From positions 74,090,001 to 74,154,000 of the forward strand of contig OZ231127.1 in assembly GCA_965153355.1 (NCBI GenBank): a stretch of 64,000 nt of DNA, read 5' to 3'. The position numbers and the translations under genes were made by a program. Below, piece after piece: positions 42,092 to 54,345 of the stretch. The stretch comes from Flaccisagitta enflata. Its lineage: Eukaryota; Chaetognatha; Sagittoidea; Aphragmophora. Position 1 is the first letter of the stretch, and the number at the start of each line of letters is the position of its first letter. The notes below the pieces were generated by a model. The model did no database searches, was not told the origin of the DNA, and saw nothing but the letters and a program-made list of their open reading frames with translations.

Positions 42092-43345
42092 GGAGAAGAC
42101 GATCGAGGGAGGGGCAGGTGGCGATTTAGAAAGAGGAAGAGAGGGAAGAGTTGAACCAGGATGATTGATTTGAAGATGCGGCTTTTGATGGGCGGGTGGG
42201 AGTTAAGTAGGGAGAACGATACTTGGGGTTGGGAGATGTGTTGAAAATCGATAAGTGATGGTGGTGAAGCAAAATGAAGAGGATGAAATGAAAATGATTG
42301 TTTGATGGTGGTGGACTGGTGGTGAAATTCAAATCGCAACATGTAAATAGTCAGATGGGAGTGACAAGATGTTGTATGACTGTAGGTGGTGAATGCAAAC
42401 GAACAATTGAGGTGGCAAAATTAGGCAAAATTGAGGGTATACAAACTAAATATGGTGGTGCACCGACAGTGTCGTCGTGGTTGGGATTGAAATAAAAAGT
42501 AGATGTAAAACAAGATAAAATAGCGATGAAAATATAGAGGTAAAGTGAACATAGTTGGTAAAGTGAACATTGTCAAATAACAGTGGTCAAAAATCAGGTG
42601 ATGATTCGGTGCAAACAAGGGTAGGCGACGGGGATGGTAGGGGACTAGAAAAAGTAGGTGGCGGGGATGGCGGGGGATCGAGAAGGGAGCTTGTGAAGAT
42701 CAATTGCTTCGGTCTCAACTAAAAGGTTCGATTGGTCGAGGTCGTGGTGTGTTCTTCCATTTTTTTTTTATATCTCGATAATCACGCAATTTTAAAAGAC
42801 GTCACTCTGACTTATCAACTTGGTGGTCGGCTTCTCTTGTTTTGCTTTTCATGGTTACAACATCAACATTATGCTACAGATTTTGTTTGTTCGTTCAGAG
42901 ATATCTGGCGTGGTTTGAGGCCTCTTAAAGACATGTTGTTATTTAACGCAAACTGGGGCGATCGGGCCATGGCGCGGCGGGGATGTTAAAGTACTGAAAA
43001 TTACAGAGCAGAATGCCCGACGAGCGGACAAACGGACGAATGTACGGATTGTCCTTTATGAAAAGGATTAGGATTTACGTGCGGTTTGCATCTATTTACA
43101 TGCATTTATGCCTTTACTAGTATTACATCGTCATAGAGAAACCCCGTAGTATCATAATTGATGAGAAATGATTAACGTGTCCCAACTTTCTCAGGCAGTG
43201 ATGGGGCATAAATGTTTTCATCAATTTAATGATAAACGTCTTCGCAGATGCGATTTGCCGAACACATTCGATTATCGATGCCAATCAATCATAATGAACG
43301 ATTTAAAACGATTGAGATTTTTGGTGGATCAAGCGAAGAGTACTC
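41960..43345. other. Upstream region of the GFP-like gene, no clear gene
   Basis: GA-rich tract at 42030-42140, GT/GA-rich DNA to 42700. A pyrimidine-rich stretch ending AAG lies just before the ATG at 41947 on the minus strand. That could be an acceptor for a 14-nt microexon instead of a 5' UTR. No TATA box is clearly placed. Confidence 0.35.
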
Positions 43346-43347
43346 AC

Positions 43348-43491
43348 TTTGTTTGCCACGACAATGAATTTTAATGATGTTTTCGCTTTCAACACGTAGC
43401 CATCCTTCATCAGGTTGGCAAATGCTGTTTGAGTTAAAAAACTGACTCTTTAGCATCTGTTCATCATCAGACGGGCATTCGTTCTCACATG
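43348..43491 (-). CDS. Orphan Cys-rich exon, possibly the 5' coding exon of the GFP-like gene
   Basis: Acceptor ATTTTTCAG and donor CAAA|GTGAGT on the minus strand enclose 144 nt, open in one frame: CENECPSDDEQ, then NSNSICQPDEGW and IIKIHCRGKQ. Four cysteines and an acidic start suggest an extracellular domain; I do not recognise the family. It ends in phase 1. Joining to an acceptor at 41950 (AG before CCATGTC) would make a 14-nt microexon and continue in frame into barrel 1. It could equally be part of a separate gene. Confidence 0.45.
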
Positions 43492-43609
43492 CTGAAAAAT
43501 GTCGATAATCATTAAGTCGAAAAGTTCTGTAATTAAGTATGATTAATATTAAGCACGTATTAAGTACTTAGTAGTAAGTATTAAGCAGGTATTAAGCAGT
43601 AAACAGTAA

Positions 43610-43735
43610 GTCTATAACCCACTTTGCCGGCCCATTGGTTGGTTGGTCGGTCCGACGGCAACACTAAGCTTTTGGTCAATTACTAGTGCACACCATGACG
43701 CGAATTGGGTAGTCGTGTACACGACCTTGTTCTCA
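43610..43735 (-). mobile_element. Family C element, lacking most of its palindrome
   Basis: TCTATAACCCACTTTGCCGG, GGTTGGTTGGTCGGTCCGAC, ACACTAAGCTTTTGGTCA, ACGCGAATTGGGTAGTCGTG, TACACGACCTTGTT. Preceded by AAGTACTTAGTAGTAAGTAT repeats (43550-43605). Confidence 0.55.
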
Positions 43736-43739
43736 TTTA

Positions 43740-44264
43740 CACCATTCAGTATTTGACGGGAAAAGAAAGCTGCTTTAAAGCAATTTTTCAAATGTCTATA
43801 TCAATAATTGACACATTGACGGCTCCTAACCAATGCCCCCTTGACCTTGGTGACCTTTCATTTTCCTCAAAGAAATTCACGAAGATAATTTCCCAAAAAA
43901 ATGGCGGCGTAAAAAGGATATTTGAGTCAACAACGTTCACAACAAATTCGAATTGAAAAGATGTATTACAAAGAGAGGCAATTTGCCCTCAAAATACAAT
44001 GTTTCTCTAGAACACGGTCATCTTATACCGTAGCCAATATGTGCGCCTCGCTAAAGAAAATCCATGGATGAATGAACGAACCAATGATTCAACGAAGATG
44101 AAAAGGCGTCAGTTCAGATTTGAAGATTGAAAGTTTCACTCATTTTTAATCGCGTGCTTCCTTATCTATGCGCGACATTTTGGTTATTCCGCCGAACCAT
44201 CTGTCCATCATTCAGTATGCTTACCGTATAACATTTCTGCCCCTGCCGCGCCCCATGAGATATA
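43740..44264. other. No gene recognised
   Basis: Mixed AT-rich DNA. An 83-codon ORF has no identifiable domain. Confidence 0.35.
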
Positions 44265-44465
44265 TCATACCCCCGCAGAATTCCATAATTTATGGCCATT
44301 TTATGGTTCATTTTTTATGAAATCATAAAAAATACCCCCAAAAAAAGCATTAATTTGTGGTATTTTATTAAGCATAATTTATGGCCCAAAAAACTCCATA
44401 AATTTATGGGCGATAGGTACCAAAAAAATTATGAAATTTTTTCCATAAATTTATGCTGAAAACAG
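44265..44465. repeat. AT-rich CATAAATTTATG satellite, small block
   Basis: CATAATTTATGGCC and CCATAAATTTATGGGCGATA-type units. The large block of the same satellite starts at about 60050 on the other side of the 15.8-kb interval. Confidence 0.75.
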
Positions 44466-46060
44466 ATGTGTAGATTATTCTTTCCTGCCGAGTGGCAAAA
44501 GTTTTCCCCTGAAATCTGCCGACAGCTGTTACTTTCTTGACTTACTTAAACACACCAATAGTCAGGGATCTTAGCGGCAGAAACTAAAGTGAAGGGTAAA
44601 AATTTCCAAACAGCTCTGGAACTTCACTATTTTGACATATTTTTTCGTGCTGAACACAAATCTGACCTCCATTTTGGAATATTTTTTGGGCCCCCCTTTC
44701 AAAAATCCAATTTTTTGCCATTTTTAGGGTAAAAATGCACTTTTTAGCTATTTGGAGTTCACTGTTGACACCCAGTTGCGTTTTTCAGTTGAACCTAACA
44801 AGAACTGGAGTATATACACAGTTTACGAGAGTTTGGCGGCCATTCGGGGACTGTAACTGGCCAAAAACAGGCCAAAAATGGCCCAAAAAAGCCAAAAACC
44901 CCATTTTTTCTCAAAAAATGAGTGTTTTTTTAGAATTTCTTGCCAAACACACTCAATTAGGTCAGAATAAGGACAAATATACTCATTGAGAGCTTTGCAT
45001 GCTGACACAGAGGTACTAACAGGCCAAAAACAGGCCAAAAATGGCCCAAAATGGCCAAAATCGGCATTTTTATCAGATAGATCATAGTTATTCGGAATTT
45101 TTTCACTTATCTCACCCAATCCAGTCAGAACTAGATCAAATATACTCATTGAGAGCTTTGAAAACTAATACGGGGGCCACAACAGGCCAAAAACAGGCCA
45201 AAAATGGCCTAAGATGGTCAAAATCGGCATTTTCATCTCATATATCATTGTTATTCAGGATTTTTTCCCCAATCTCACTCAATGCAGTCAGAACAACGTC
45301 TAATATACTCATCGAGAGCTTTGGAAACTGATACCAGCGCCACAAGAGGCCAAAAACAGGCCAAAAATGGCCTAAAATGGCCAAAATCGATGTTTTCATT
45401 TGATAGATCATTGTTATTCAGAATTTTTTCACCAATCTCACTCAATGAAGTTAGAACTAGGTCAAACAAACTCATTGAGAGCTTTGGAAACTGATAACGG
45501 GGCCATAACAGGCCAAAAACAGGCCAAAAATGGCCTAAAATGGCCAAAATCGACATTTTCATCTAAAATATCAAAGCTCTTTGGAATTTTTTTGTAAATC
45601 TCGCTCAACCTAGTCAGAACTAGGACAGAAATACTCATTAAGAGCTTTGGACACTTATTCCAGGGTCATAACAGGCCAAAAACAGGCAAAAAATGGGCAA
45701 AATGGCCTAATTCTGCATTTTCATTGGGCTGATCATTGTTATTCAGAATTTTTTAGCCAATCTCACTAATTTCAGTCAGAATTAGGTCAAATATACTCAT
45801 TGAGAGCTGTGAAAACTGATACCGGGGCCATAACAGGCCAAAAATTGGGCTAAAATGGCCTAAATTGATATTTTCATCTCAAATATCATAATTGTTCAGA
45901 TTTTTTTGTAGATCTCACTCAATCTAGTCAGAACTAGGACAAAGATATTTACTGAGAGATTCGAGTACTGATACAGTGGCCGTAACAGGCCAAAAGCTGG
46001 CCAAAAATGGGCTAAAATGGCCAAAATTGGCATTTTCATCAATTAAATCATTGTTGTTTC
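44466..46060 (+). repeat. Left arm of the ~15.8-kb inverted pair, with ~163-bp tandem repeat
   Basis: 44466-44860 is a single-copy-like segment that matches 59135-59440 almost exactly in inverse orientation. It leads into about seven ~163-bp units. Each has GGCCAAAAACAGGCCAAAAA, TGGCCAAAATCGGCATTTTC, TCTCACTCAAT and ACTCATTGAGAGCTTTGGAA. Unit marks lie near 45144, 45307, 45470 and 45635. Confidence 0.85.
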
Positions 46061-46079
46061 AAATTATCATGTTAATTTA

Positions 46080-46960
46080 GGGAATTTCAGGCCTGAGTCG
46101 GCGGATCTCAGACCTGAGAGAGCCTGAGGGGGATGGATAGACAGATGGACGGACAAATGGACTAACAGGAGGGCTGAATGAAGGCTAGGGAGGGCAGGAT
46201 CAGGGCTCAAGAGGCGCCTGGAGGGTAGGGAATTTTGAGTGTATGTACGAATGGACAAGAAAGCTGTTGAGCCAACTACGTGCAAATTCAAATACCAAGT
46301 TACTAATGGATCGCTCTTCCTTTCGCTTCAGACTCAGTCGGTCATCCAACTCGGTGATCAAGCAACTCTACCAACTGCTCTACACTATTTAACTACTGAT
46401 TTTTTTTTCCTTTTTGGGCCGCGGCCCCGAAGGGGCCGATGACCTATCACACAGGGGAAATTTCTCCTTCTTCTTCTATGTACCCCCCCCGGCTCAAATC
46501 CTAGCCTTGAGGCTCAAATCCCAGCCTCAAAGCTCAAATCCCAGCCTTGAGGCTTAAATCCTAGCCTTGAGGCTCAAATCCCAGCCTCAAGCCTCAAATC
46601 GCAGTCTCCAGGCTCAAATCTCAGTCTCGAGGCTCAAATCCCAATCTTGAGGCTCAAATCCCAGCCTTGAGGCTAAAATCCCAGCCTTGAAGCTTAAATC
46701 CTAGTCTTGAGGCTTAAATCCTAGCCTCAAGGCTAAAATCCCAGCCTCAAAGCTCAAATCCCAGCCTTTAGGCTCAAATTCAAACCTTGAGGCTCAAATC
46801 CCAGCCTCAAGGCTCAAATCCCAGCCTCAAGGCTCAAATAAAGACAGCATAGGTCATCGGCCCCTTCGGGGCCGCTGCCCCTCTTACTACCTCACACCCA
46901 CATACACTCACAAAGGGGCAACGGGTACCGCTGACCATCTAACGCTTTTGCGACTATTCT
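46080..46960. mobile_element. Family B fragment and a complete family A element
   Basis: 46080-46230 has GGCCTGAG units and a (GGACGGAC) tract. 46418-46960 is a family A element. Left box GGGCCGCGGCCCCGAAGGGG, about 19 units of GGCTCAAATCCCAGCCTTGA, right box GCATAGGTCATCGGCCCCTT, outer end GGGCAACGGGTACCGCTGAC to TTTTGCGACTATTC. Confidence 0.7.
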
Positions 46961-47204
46961 GTTTCTTTGTTTACGGTTTTGCTTTGATTGTGTGATGTAT
47001 AACTTTTATGTTCTGCTGTGACCACACGGCGAAATATATGACATTCAATGGATGACTGAACCTACTAAATGGGACATGCGACTAAAGACAGGAAAAAATG
47101 TCAAATTTTGTTTCCTCACATTGAAAAAAACAAGGCCAACACCTATAAGTCGCGTGCAGGACAAAAATAACTGAACTGACCTGACTCCTTATTGTACCTT
47201 TTTA

Positions 47205-47975
47205 TCAAAAATCAGACTTAAACGCAACCCAAAACAGACCCAAACCAGACTCAAACAAGACTCAAACCAGACTCAAACCAGACTCAAACCAGACTCAAAC
47301 CAGAATTAAACCAGACCGAAACCAGACCTAAATCAGACATAAACCAGACATAAACCAGACATAAACATAAACCAGCAGATTTAAACCAGCAGACTTTAAC
47401 CAGCAGACTTAAGCCATCAGATTTAAACCAGCAGACTTAAACCAGCAGATTTAAACCAGCAGATTTAAACCAGCAGACTTTAACCATCAGACTTTACCCA
47501 GCAGACTTTAACCAGCAGACATTAACCAGCAGACTTTAACCAGCAGACTTTAACCAGCAGACTTTAACCAAAAATGACCAAAAATGACCAAAAATGACCA
47601 AAAATGACCAAAAATGACCAAAAATGACCAAAATGACAAAAATGACCAAAAATGACCAAAATGACCAAAATGACCAAAATGACCAAAATGACCAAAGATG
47701 ACCACAGATGACCAAAAATGACCAAAAATGACCAAAAATGACCTAAATGACCAAAAATGACCAAAAATGACCAAAAATGACCAAAAATGACCAAAAATGA
47801 CCAAAATGACCAAAAATGACCAAAAATGACCAAAAATAATCATAAATAATCAAAAATGATCAAAAATGACCAAAAATGATCGAAAATAATCAAAAACTAC
47901 CAAAATGACCAAAATGAACAAAATGACCAAAATGACCAAAATGACCAAAAATGACCAAAAATGACTAAAAGCAAC
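47205..47975. repeat. Three adjoining short-unit minisatellites
   Basis: 47218-47370 uses AACCAGACTCA (11 bp). 47370-47570 uses CAGCAGACTTTAAC (about 14 bp). 47570-47975 uses AAAAATGACC (10-11 bp). Each grades into the next through shared words (ACCAGA, CCAGCAGA, ACCAAAA). Phe-Gly-His ORFs are artefacts. Confidence 0.9.
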
Positions 47976-48054
47976 CAATAATTCTCAATAACAACAAAAA
48001 AATGACTCAAAATAACTCCAGACGACCCAAAAAGACGAAAAAAAGCAAAGTGTT

Positions 48055-48130
48055 ACCGACCGACGGACCGACGGACGGACGGACGGACCGACCGACGGAG
48101 CGGGTTGTAGAGTCGCGTGCACGCGACTAA
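48055..48130 (+). repeat. Family C end with perfect palindrome
   Basis: (GACGGACGGACC)n, GAGCGGGTTGTAGAGTCGCG, and AGTCGCGTGCACGCGACT followed by AAAA. Confidence 0.75.
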
Positions 48131-48188
48131 AAAAACTTGAAACCCGGCGGTTTTAGTCATTCAAGATGTAATAAAAACTTTTGTGAAA

Positions 48189-48430
<242 letters not shown>

Positions 48431-48449
48431 AAAAACTAAGGTGGATACC

Positions 48450-51400
48450 ATGGTTGCCAAACAGCTGAAGGAAAATGAAGACAAGGAAAATGTTTCTGAT
48501 CCAAACCAACCTCCTAGCATTCTTAACCATGCCCTATGTATCTATTGCCAAAAGGAGAGCATAGAAGCCCTCCGAACTATAACTGCTGCTCACTATGCAA
48601 TACTTCATAGGGATATGGCCCAAACCTTAAATGATCAGGTGATGATAGATCGCTTTGGTCCAAGAGGTATGGTGGTAGGTCAGTCTAAATATCATCTCAA
48701 CTGTACCAATAAATTCCGCAATCGGTATGTATCAAAGCTGAATTCTCAAATGACTCCAGCTGTTGTTGAAAATAAGATGAAAGAAGAAAGAGTAAAAACT
48801 GAATTGATTGAATTCATAAAATTCAGGATTCAAAGTGGAGATTATCTTTTTAAAGGAGCAGACCTTCTGTCAGCATACAATGCCTGAAGAGAACAACTCG
48901 GATTAGAACCACAACCAAAATCACAAAGCTTGAGAAGATTTCTGCTTGAGGCTTTCGATAGTGACTTGGAAGAACGTGGAGAGGGATTTGAACCAAAAAC
49001 TTTGGCCTTCACTGATGGATTGAATTATTATATAAAGGATATATTGAAAAAGAGGAAAATGGAGGAAGACATGAAAACTATTCTTGATGCAGCAAAGCTC
49101 ATAAGAAGGGATATATTCAGCCATGATGGTTTCACTTTTAAAGGACAGTTCCCTGTATCCTGCCAAGAAGAATCCATTCCAGCGTCATTACGGACACTCA
49201 TGGCCATGATTGTCAATGGAACATCACTATCTGATCAAGTGAAGCATGAATCGCAGGCTTCTCTCACTGCTGGGCAAATTCTATACTTCGATGCAAAGAA
49301 AAAGTCTGTACCTGTAGGTTCATCCAATCAAGTTCGACATACTCTGGAGCGAGAGCCTCCCATTGCCGTGTTTCTCAGCATGCTGCTCCGTAAGGAGTTT
49401 AGGAGTAAAAAGATTCTTGTAGCTTTTCATGATTTAGGATTAGCTGTAAGTTATAACAGGATTCAGCAAATAGAGAAAAAAATTGCGGCTTTACTTTGTC
49501 AGCAATACCAAAGAGATGGAGTAGTAGTGCCACGAAATTTGAAAAATAATACATTCACGGTTTGCGCCATTGATAACATAGATCATAATCCCAGTGGAAA
49601 CCTTTCCATGGACTCTTTTCATGGTACTTCTATTACCATGCACCAACAGCCTACAACTGCTTCGGTTGACCAAGAAATATTTGAGTTGACAAACCAGGGA
49701 TACAAGATTGAACTACCTGGTTCTTACAGTATTGTTGAGAGCATAGATGAAGAAAATGAGAGGGCTGCTGCAACAACTAAGGTTGTGACTTATCCACTTT
49801 TCAATATACAACCAGAATTAAAAAAGGAAGAGCAATGGGCTGAGCAAAGTACACTCTTACTTTCGCAGACATCATTGACTGAGAATGACAATGTAAGCTG
49901 GGCTGCTTATTTCTCTAAAAAAGAAACAAGTATTGATGTCCAGGTTGCACCTGCAGAGATGGCAATTTTGCCTCTCTTTAAGGAAAAAGCAGCAACCACG
50001 CCAATGGTCAAGCATTGTTTGAAAATTGTTTGTGCTGCTGTGGAAAAATTAGATGGTGCTCAAGTGGTTGTTTTAACAGGGGACCAACCCCTTTATGCAC
50101 ACATCAAGCAAGTGCAGTGGGCGTACCCTCAATATGATGAGCAACATGTAGTTGCAATGATGGGCGGTTTACATGTGGAGATGAACGCCTGGTCACTACT
50201 TGGCAAGTTGATCAATCAATCAGGTTTGATTGACTGTTTAGCTGAGGCTGATGTGACCACAAGTGGACGGGCACAAAGCATTGTAAATGCTTCACATCTT
50301 AAGCGAACAAGGTTTGTCCATGAAGTCACACATGTTGTCCTTCAAGCTCTCAAACATAAAGCCTACAAAGAAAGTGGATCGCCACTAAGTTTGAATGATT
50401 GGAGTGATGAAAGATGTAATCAATATCCAACATTCCATTTTTGGCAACTAATCTTACGACTTCAAGTCAAAATTTTTCTTTTTATACGGGCGCATCGAGA
50501 GCGAAATTTTGATCTTTACCTTTGTTCGCTTGAGCAATTAGTTCCATTGTTTTTTGCTTTGGACAGTTCCCACTATAGTCGGTGGGTACCTGTCCACATT
50601 AGGGACATGAAGTGCTTACCAAGTTCGGTATTGCAAGAATTCAAGAAGGGAAACTTCACTGTCACAAAGAGCAACCACAAATTTTCTTCTATGGCCATTG
50701 ACCAAGCTCATGAGCAAAGCAACAAGCTCATCAAGGGTTCAGGAGGCCTAGTGGGATTGTTCCATAGTCAAGCATCTCTGATACAAGGTCTTGTGAATGC
50801 TCCAGAAATTCCCAGGATGCTGCAAGATTATGGGAAAAATCTTCCAAATTGGGGTATAGAAGACAACGCTGATGATGCTAACTTGGACCACCATGAAAGC
50901 ACGTTCTGTTTCCAAAAAAACTTTCATCAAAAGGCGAAGAATCTCCTAACTAAAATTGGCCACTATGGCAACCCTTTCTCTATTGACCACCCGAGTCTTT
51001 TGAGTTTGAATACTCAAGATGCATTTGAGCCTAATGTTCATGAGGCTTTGCAAAAATTGGAGGAAGAGGGTAAAAAGCAATATGAATGCTTTGTAGAAGA
51101 GGTGTTGGAAAAAGGAAGTAAATCAATTCATGACACTATTCCCAAAAACTCATTTCCACTAATGAGTACACCTCTTCGAAAAGTACCTTCTCTTGCAGAC
51201 ACCAAATTGAAAACGGTGAAGTTGAACAACAAAACTTTTTCTGATGCAGTAGCAGTCATGCAAGCAAGACAGCTCTCTTTGCAGAAGATGTTCAACTATG
51301 AACAGCACTTCTTTGCACCAGCTATATCTGACTATGGGGAGTTGCACCTACCACCGAAAAAGTCTGATTTGGTTTATGAAATCATCACACCATGTCACAA

Positions 51401-53010
51401 CCCTCCCTCTGAGACTTCAAGAGTGTTTGACCCAGGGGTGTATATTCTTGAGTCGCTTTTGATTTTTTTCCCCCCCCCCCTGCCTTTGATTTTCTTCCCC
51501 GCGACGCGTCGCGTTGTGTTTTTTTATCCATTATTTTCTTCCCCATATAGCAATAAAACTATGTAGTTAAGGTTTAAATAGTGTTAAATTGTGTTCTACT
51601 AATTGAGTTTTATGATTTGGTACTGTAAAAAGTTATATTTTCCCCAAATTTCCTTTTTTTCTCTTTTTTCCCCCTTAGATTTCCTTCCCCATCTCCAGAC
51701 CCTTTGATTTTTTTCCCCCCCCACCGGGGGGGGGAAAACTCAAGAATATACAGGCCTGGTTTGACCCAACCTCTACTATAGTCCTTGATGGAACCCGGGT
51801 AATCAATCAATTTGCCCCAAACCCTGCTATGACTTTCATGGATTATACAAACTATTTGTATACAAATGTGATCAGCCTCTACTTCAAGTTCCATCAGAGA
51901 CTAGACATTGTTTTTGAAACATATGCAGACAAAAGTCTAAAAGCTGCAACTCACCAAAAGCGAGGTCGAGCAGCGAGAAGAAGAGTACATGGTGACAACA
52001 AAGTACCTTCAAATTGGGCCCAGTTTGTGAAAGATACACGGAACAAAGATGAGCTGAACGTTTTTCTAGCTGAGAAGCTGACTTCTCTCACCTATCCAGA
52101 GGGACGGCAATTACATATTACTTGCCATGAAAAAACCCTATCAAATGGAACCCTAACCATGGATGACTGTGACCATGAAGAATCAGATACAAGAATACTA
52201 CTGCATACAAAACATGCTCTTTCTCAAGGAATGAATAGAGTGAGGATTTTGAGCAATGACACTGATGTTGTCATGATTGGACTCGGCATTTACCACAGAC
52301 TTCGATCCAATCATGTCTTTGAAGATATCATAATAGATTTCGGAGTCAAGAAAGACCACAGAGCAATCAGCCTAAAACTGCTTGCTGAAAGTCTTGGGGA
52401 ACCTCGATGCCAAGCTCTCCCATTTTTTCATGCATTTACTGGCTCAGATACCACATCTGCCTTCAAAAGTATTGGGAAAAAGAAAGCATATGAAGCTCTA
52501 AAAGCCTTTGCTGAGGCTGGACGCACCTTCGCTTTCCTCCAAAACAATCCCTTTTATGACATACAGGAGGCTGATGACAGGTTCAAAACCATTCAACGAT
52601 TTGTCATCGTAATGTACAGCAAGACATCAACTCTGTCAAATGTGAATGAAGCTCGTCTTCAACTATATTTTCAACGAACTCATAACATTGAAACCATTCC
52701 ACCAACTGAAAATGCGTTAATGCTTCATACCAAGCGGGCTATCTTTCAAAGTGGAGTCTGGGCTAGATGTGTCGATAACCACCAAAATCTTCCATCACCT
52801 CAAGGATTTGGTTGGAAGAAGTCTGATGAAGTTGATTGGCAATGGAAACCAATCTGGATGACACAACATGAAGCAAGCAAAGAGTTTAGAGAGTTTGCCA
52901 AATGTTCTTGCAAGGGTGAATCTTGCACAAGATGCGCATGCTACAAGGCATCACTAAGATGTACACTACTTTGCTCATGCAAATGTGAAAACCAGGTTAC
53001 GTATGACTAA
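48450..53010 (+). pseudogene. Large CXC-tailed, nuclease-like protein gene, disrupted twice
   Basis: ATG at 48450 sits in a strong context (ACCATGG). One frame runs to 53010 except for a TGA at 48885-48887 and a 326-bp MITE at 51433-51758. Without the MITE and one target-site copy the coding length is 4227 nt (1409 codons), and both sides are in the same frame. The N-terminus has a zinc-finger-like CIYCQK...KYHLNC set. The middle has AIDNIDHNPSGN and FHGTSITMHQQPT. The C-terminal part has ILSNDTDVVMIGL and FFHAFTGSDTTSAF, which recall the acidic motifs of PIN/FEN-type nucleases, and a CSCKGESC...CACYKASLRC...CSCKC tail. I recall this architecture from uncharacterised multi-copy invertebrate proteins, but know no function. 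AATAAA lies at 53099. It could be a host gene copy or transposon-borne. Confidence 0.75.
51433..51758 (-). mobile_element. hAT-like MITE, copy 2, inserted in the CXC-tailed gene
   Basis: Ends CAGGGGTGTATATTCTTGAG and, inverted, CTCAAGAATATACAGGCCTG. The 8-bp target duplication GTTTGACC lies at 51425-51432 and 51759-51766. The insert plus one duplication is 334 bp, which shifts the frame by one base, exactly as seen between the two parts of the gene. Confidence 0.95.
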
Positions 53011-53361
53011 AATCATCAAAACCAAAGACTTCTTGCCAATTGTAGATTTGTAGTCATGTCATCTACAACTCCACAGACTATACCCATGGCTTCTTTGGAA
53101 TAAATTGCTTTTTCAAAAAAATTCTAAGCCTTAAAACTACCCTTATCCTGGCATGGCCCACTTACTATCTCTTACTGCTTTGGCTTCTACTGCTAACTTT
53201 TCAACAAACTCTCGTACCTCTTCCATATTTTTCCCTTCATCGTCTCATTGCTAAATTCAAGTTACTGTCCAGAACTTTTACATACTGTCAAAGAATTTAA
53301 TGGATTTTGGCCGAGATAAATCCTTAGTTTTGACAGAATGGACTTGAGATAAAATCAGTTT

Positions 53362-53590
53362 TTAGTCGCAGGCTACACGACTCTACACCCCGCAATGCTG
53401 GTACATTGATCGGTCCCCTTTTCACTTTGTTGGTCACCTTTTCACTTTTTTGGTCTCCTTTTTTACTTTTTTTGTTGTTTCTTAGCTTTTGGAACTTACT
53501 GCTTCTGCCCAGATGCCTTAGTGACTTCCTCCAGCACTGCTCCTGCTCACCTGCATGCGACTGGGGTAGCCATGTATCTCGCCTTGTTTT
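53362..53590 (-). mobile_element. Family C element downstream of the disrupted gene
   Basis: TTTTTAGTCGCAGGCTACAC, GACTCTACACCCCGC, a (TTTTCACTTTTTTGGTCT) core, CTCCTGCTCACCTGCATGCG, ACTGGGGTAGCCATGTATCT, CGCCTTGTTT. It faces the copy at 48055-48130 in inverse orientation. Confidence 0.6.
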
Positions 53591-54345
53591 TGGCAAGGAA
53601 GGATTTTTGGTTGCTTAAAGAAATTTTTATTTCTGTTTGTTTTTTTGTTAGTGATTTATATTGATGTGTAAATAGGCTTGTGCCTTTTCAGTGTGTCCAT
53701 GCAACTGTATATGCCAGTATGTCTGTTGGTCAGTAACCTTTTCAATTTAGGAGTGGTTATGGTTGATAAACAGTTATGGTTGAAATGAGAAAGGGGTATT
53801 ACCCAACACTTTAACCAATGATCAGGTCAAGCGGTTTTTCAATTTTTAAACAGAAAAGTAAATGGAAAAATATTATGGATGGTACTTCCGGAAAGCTTTT
53901 TTTGCTCTTTTTTTCTTGCTTTTTTTTGGCAGACTTTTGTAATCATAGTTTTCTTAAATACACATGGGGAAGATTTGTTTACAAAAAAAAAAAATCTCTT
54001 ACAAATGACATTTATGATTGCTTCTGCCCCACTGCACATGAATAATAGGTTTATGTTTGTTTTGAAGCAACAGTTTGAAAAAATTTATGGAGCATCCTTA
54101 CATGTTTGATTCAATATTTGCTTTCCTTAATCATTCTGAGTGATGTTTCCATTGTCATTGTTAAATGACGTGATTCTTTTACAAACTAAAAATTAAAATT
54201 TCACATGCTTAACAATTATATAAACTCACAAAATATTACTTATCAATGTTTCCAACTAGTTGCTTTCATGATAGGTGATGAGATAGAATGGAATAAAATA
54301 ATGTTTTGGTGATGCTTTTTTCAATCATAGAAAAGAAAATTCCTG
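53591..54345. other. No gene recognised
   Basis: T-rich DNA; ORFs of 66-76 codons without domains. Confidence 0.4.

Noticed and set aside
42732-42989. 85-codon plus-strand ORF upstream of the GFP-like gene
   Set aside because: No recognisable domain, no splice context and ordinary composition; most likely chance.
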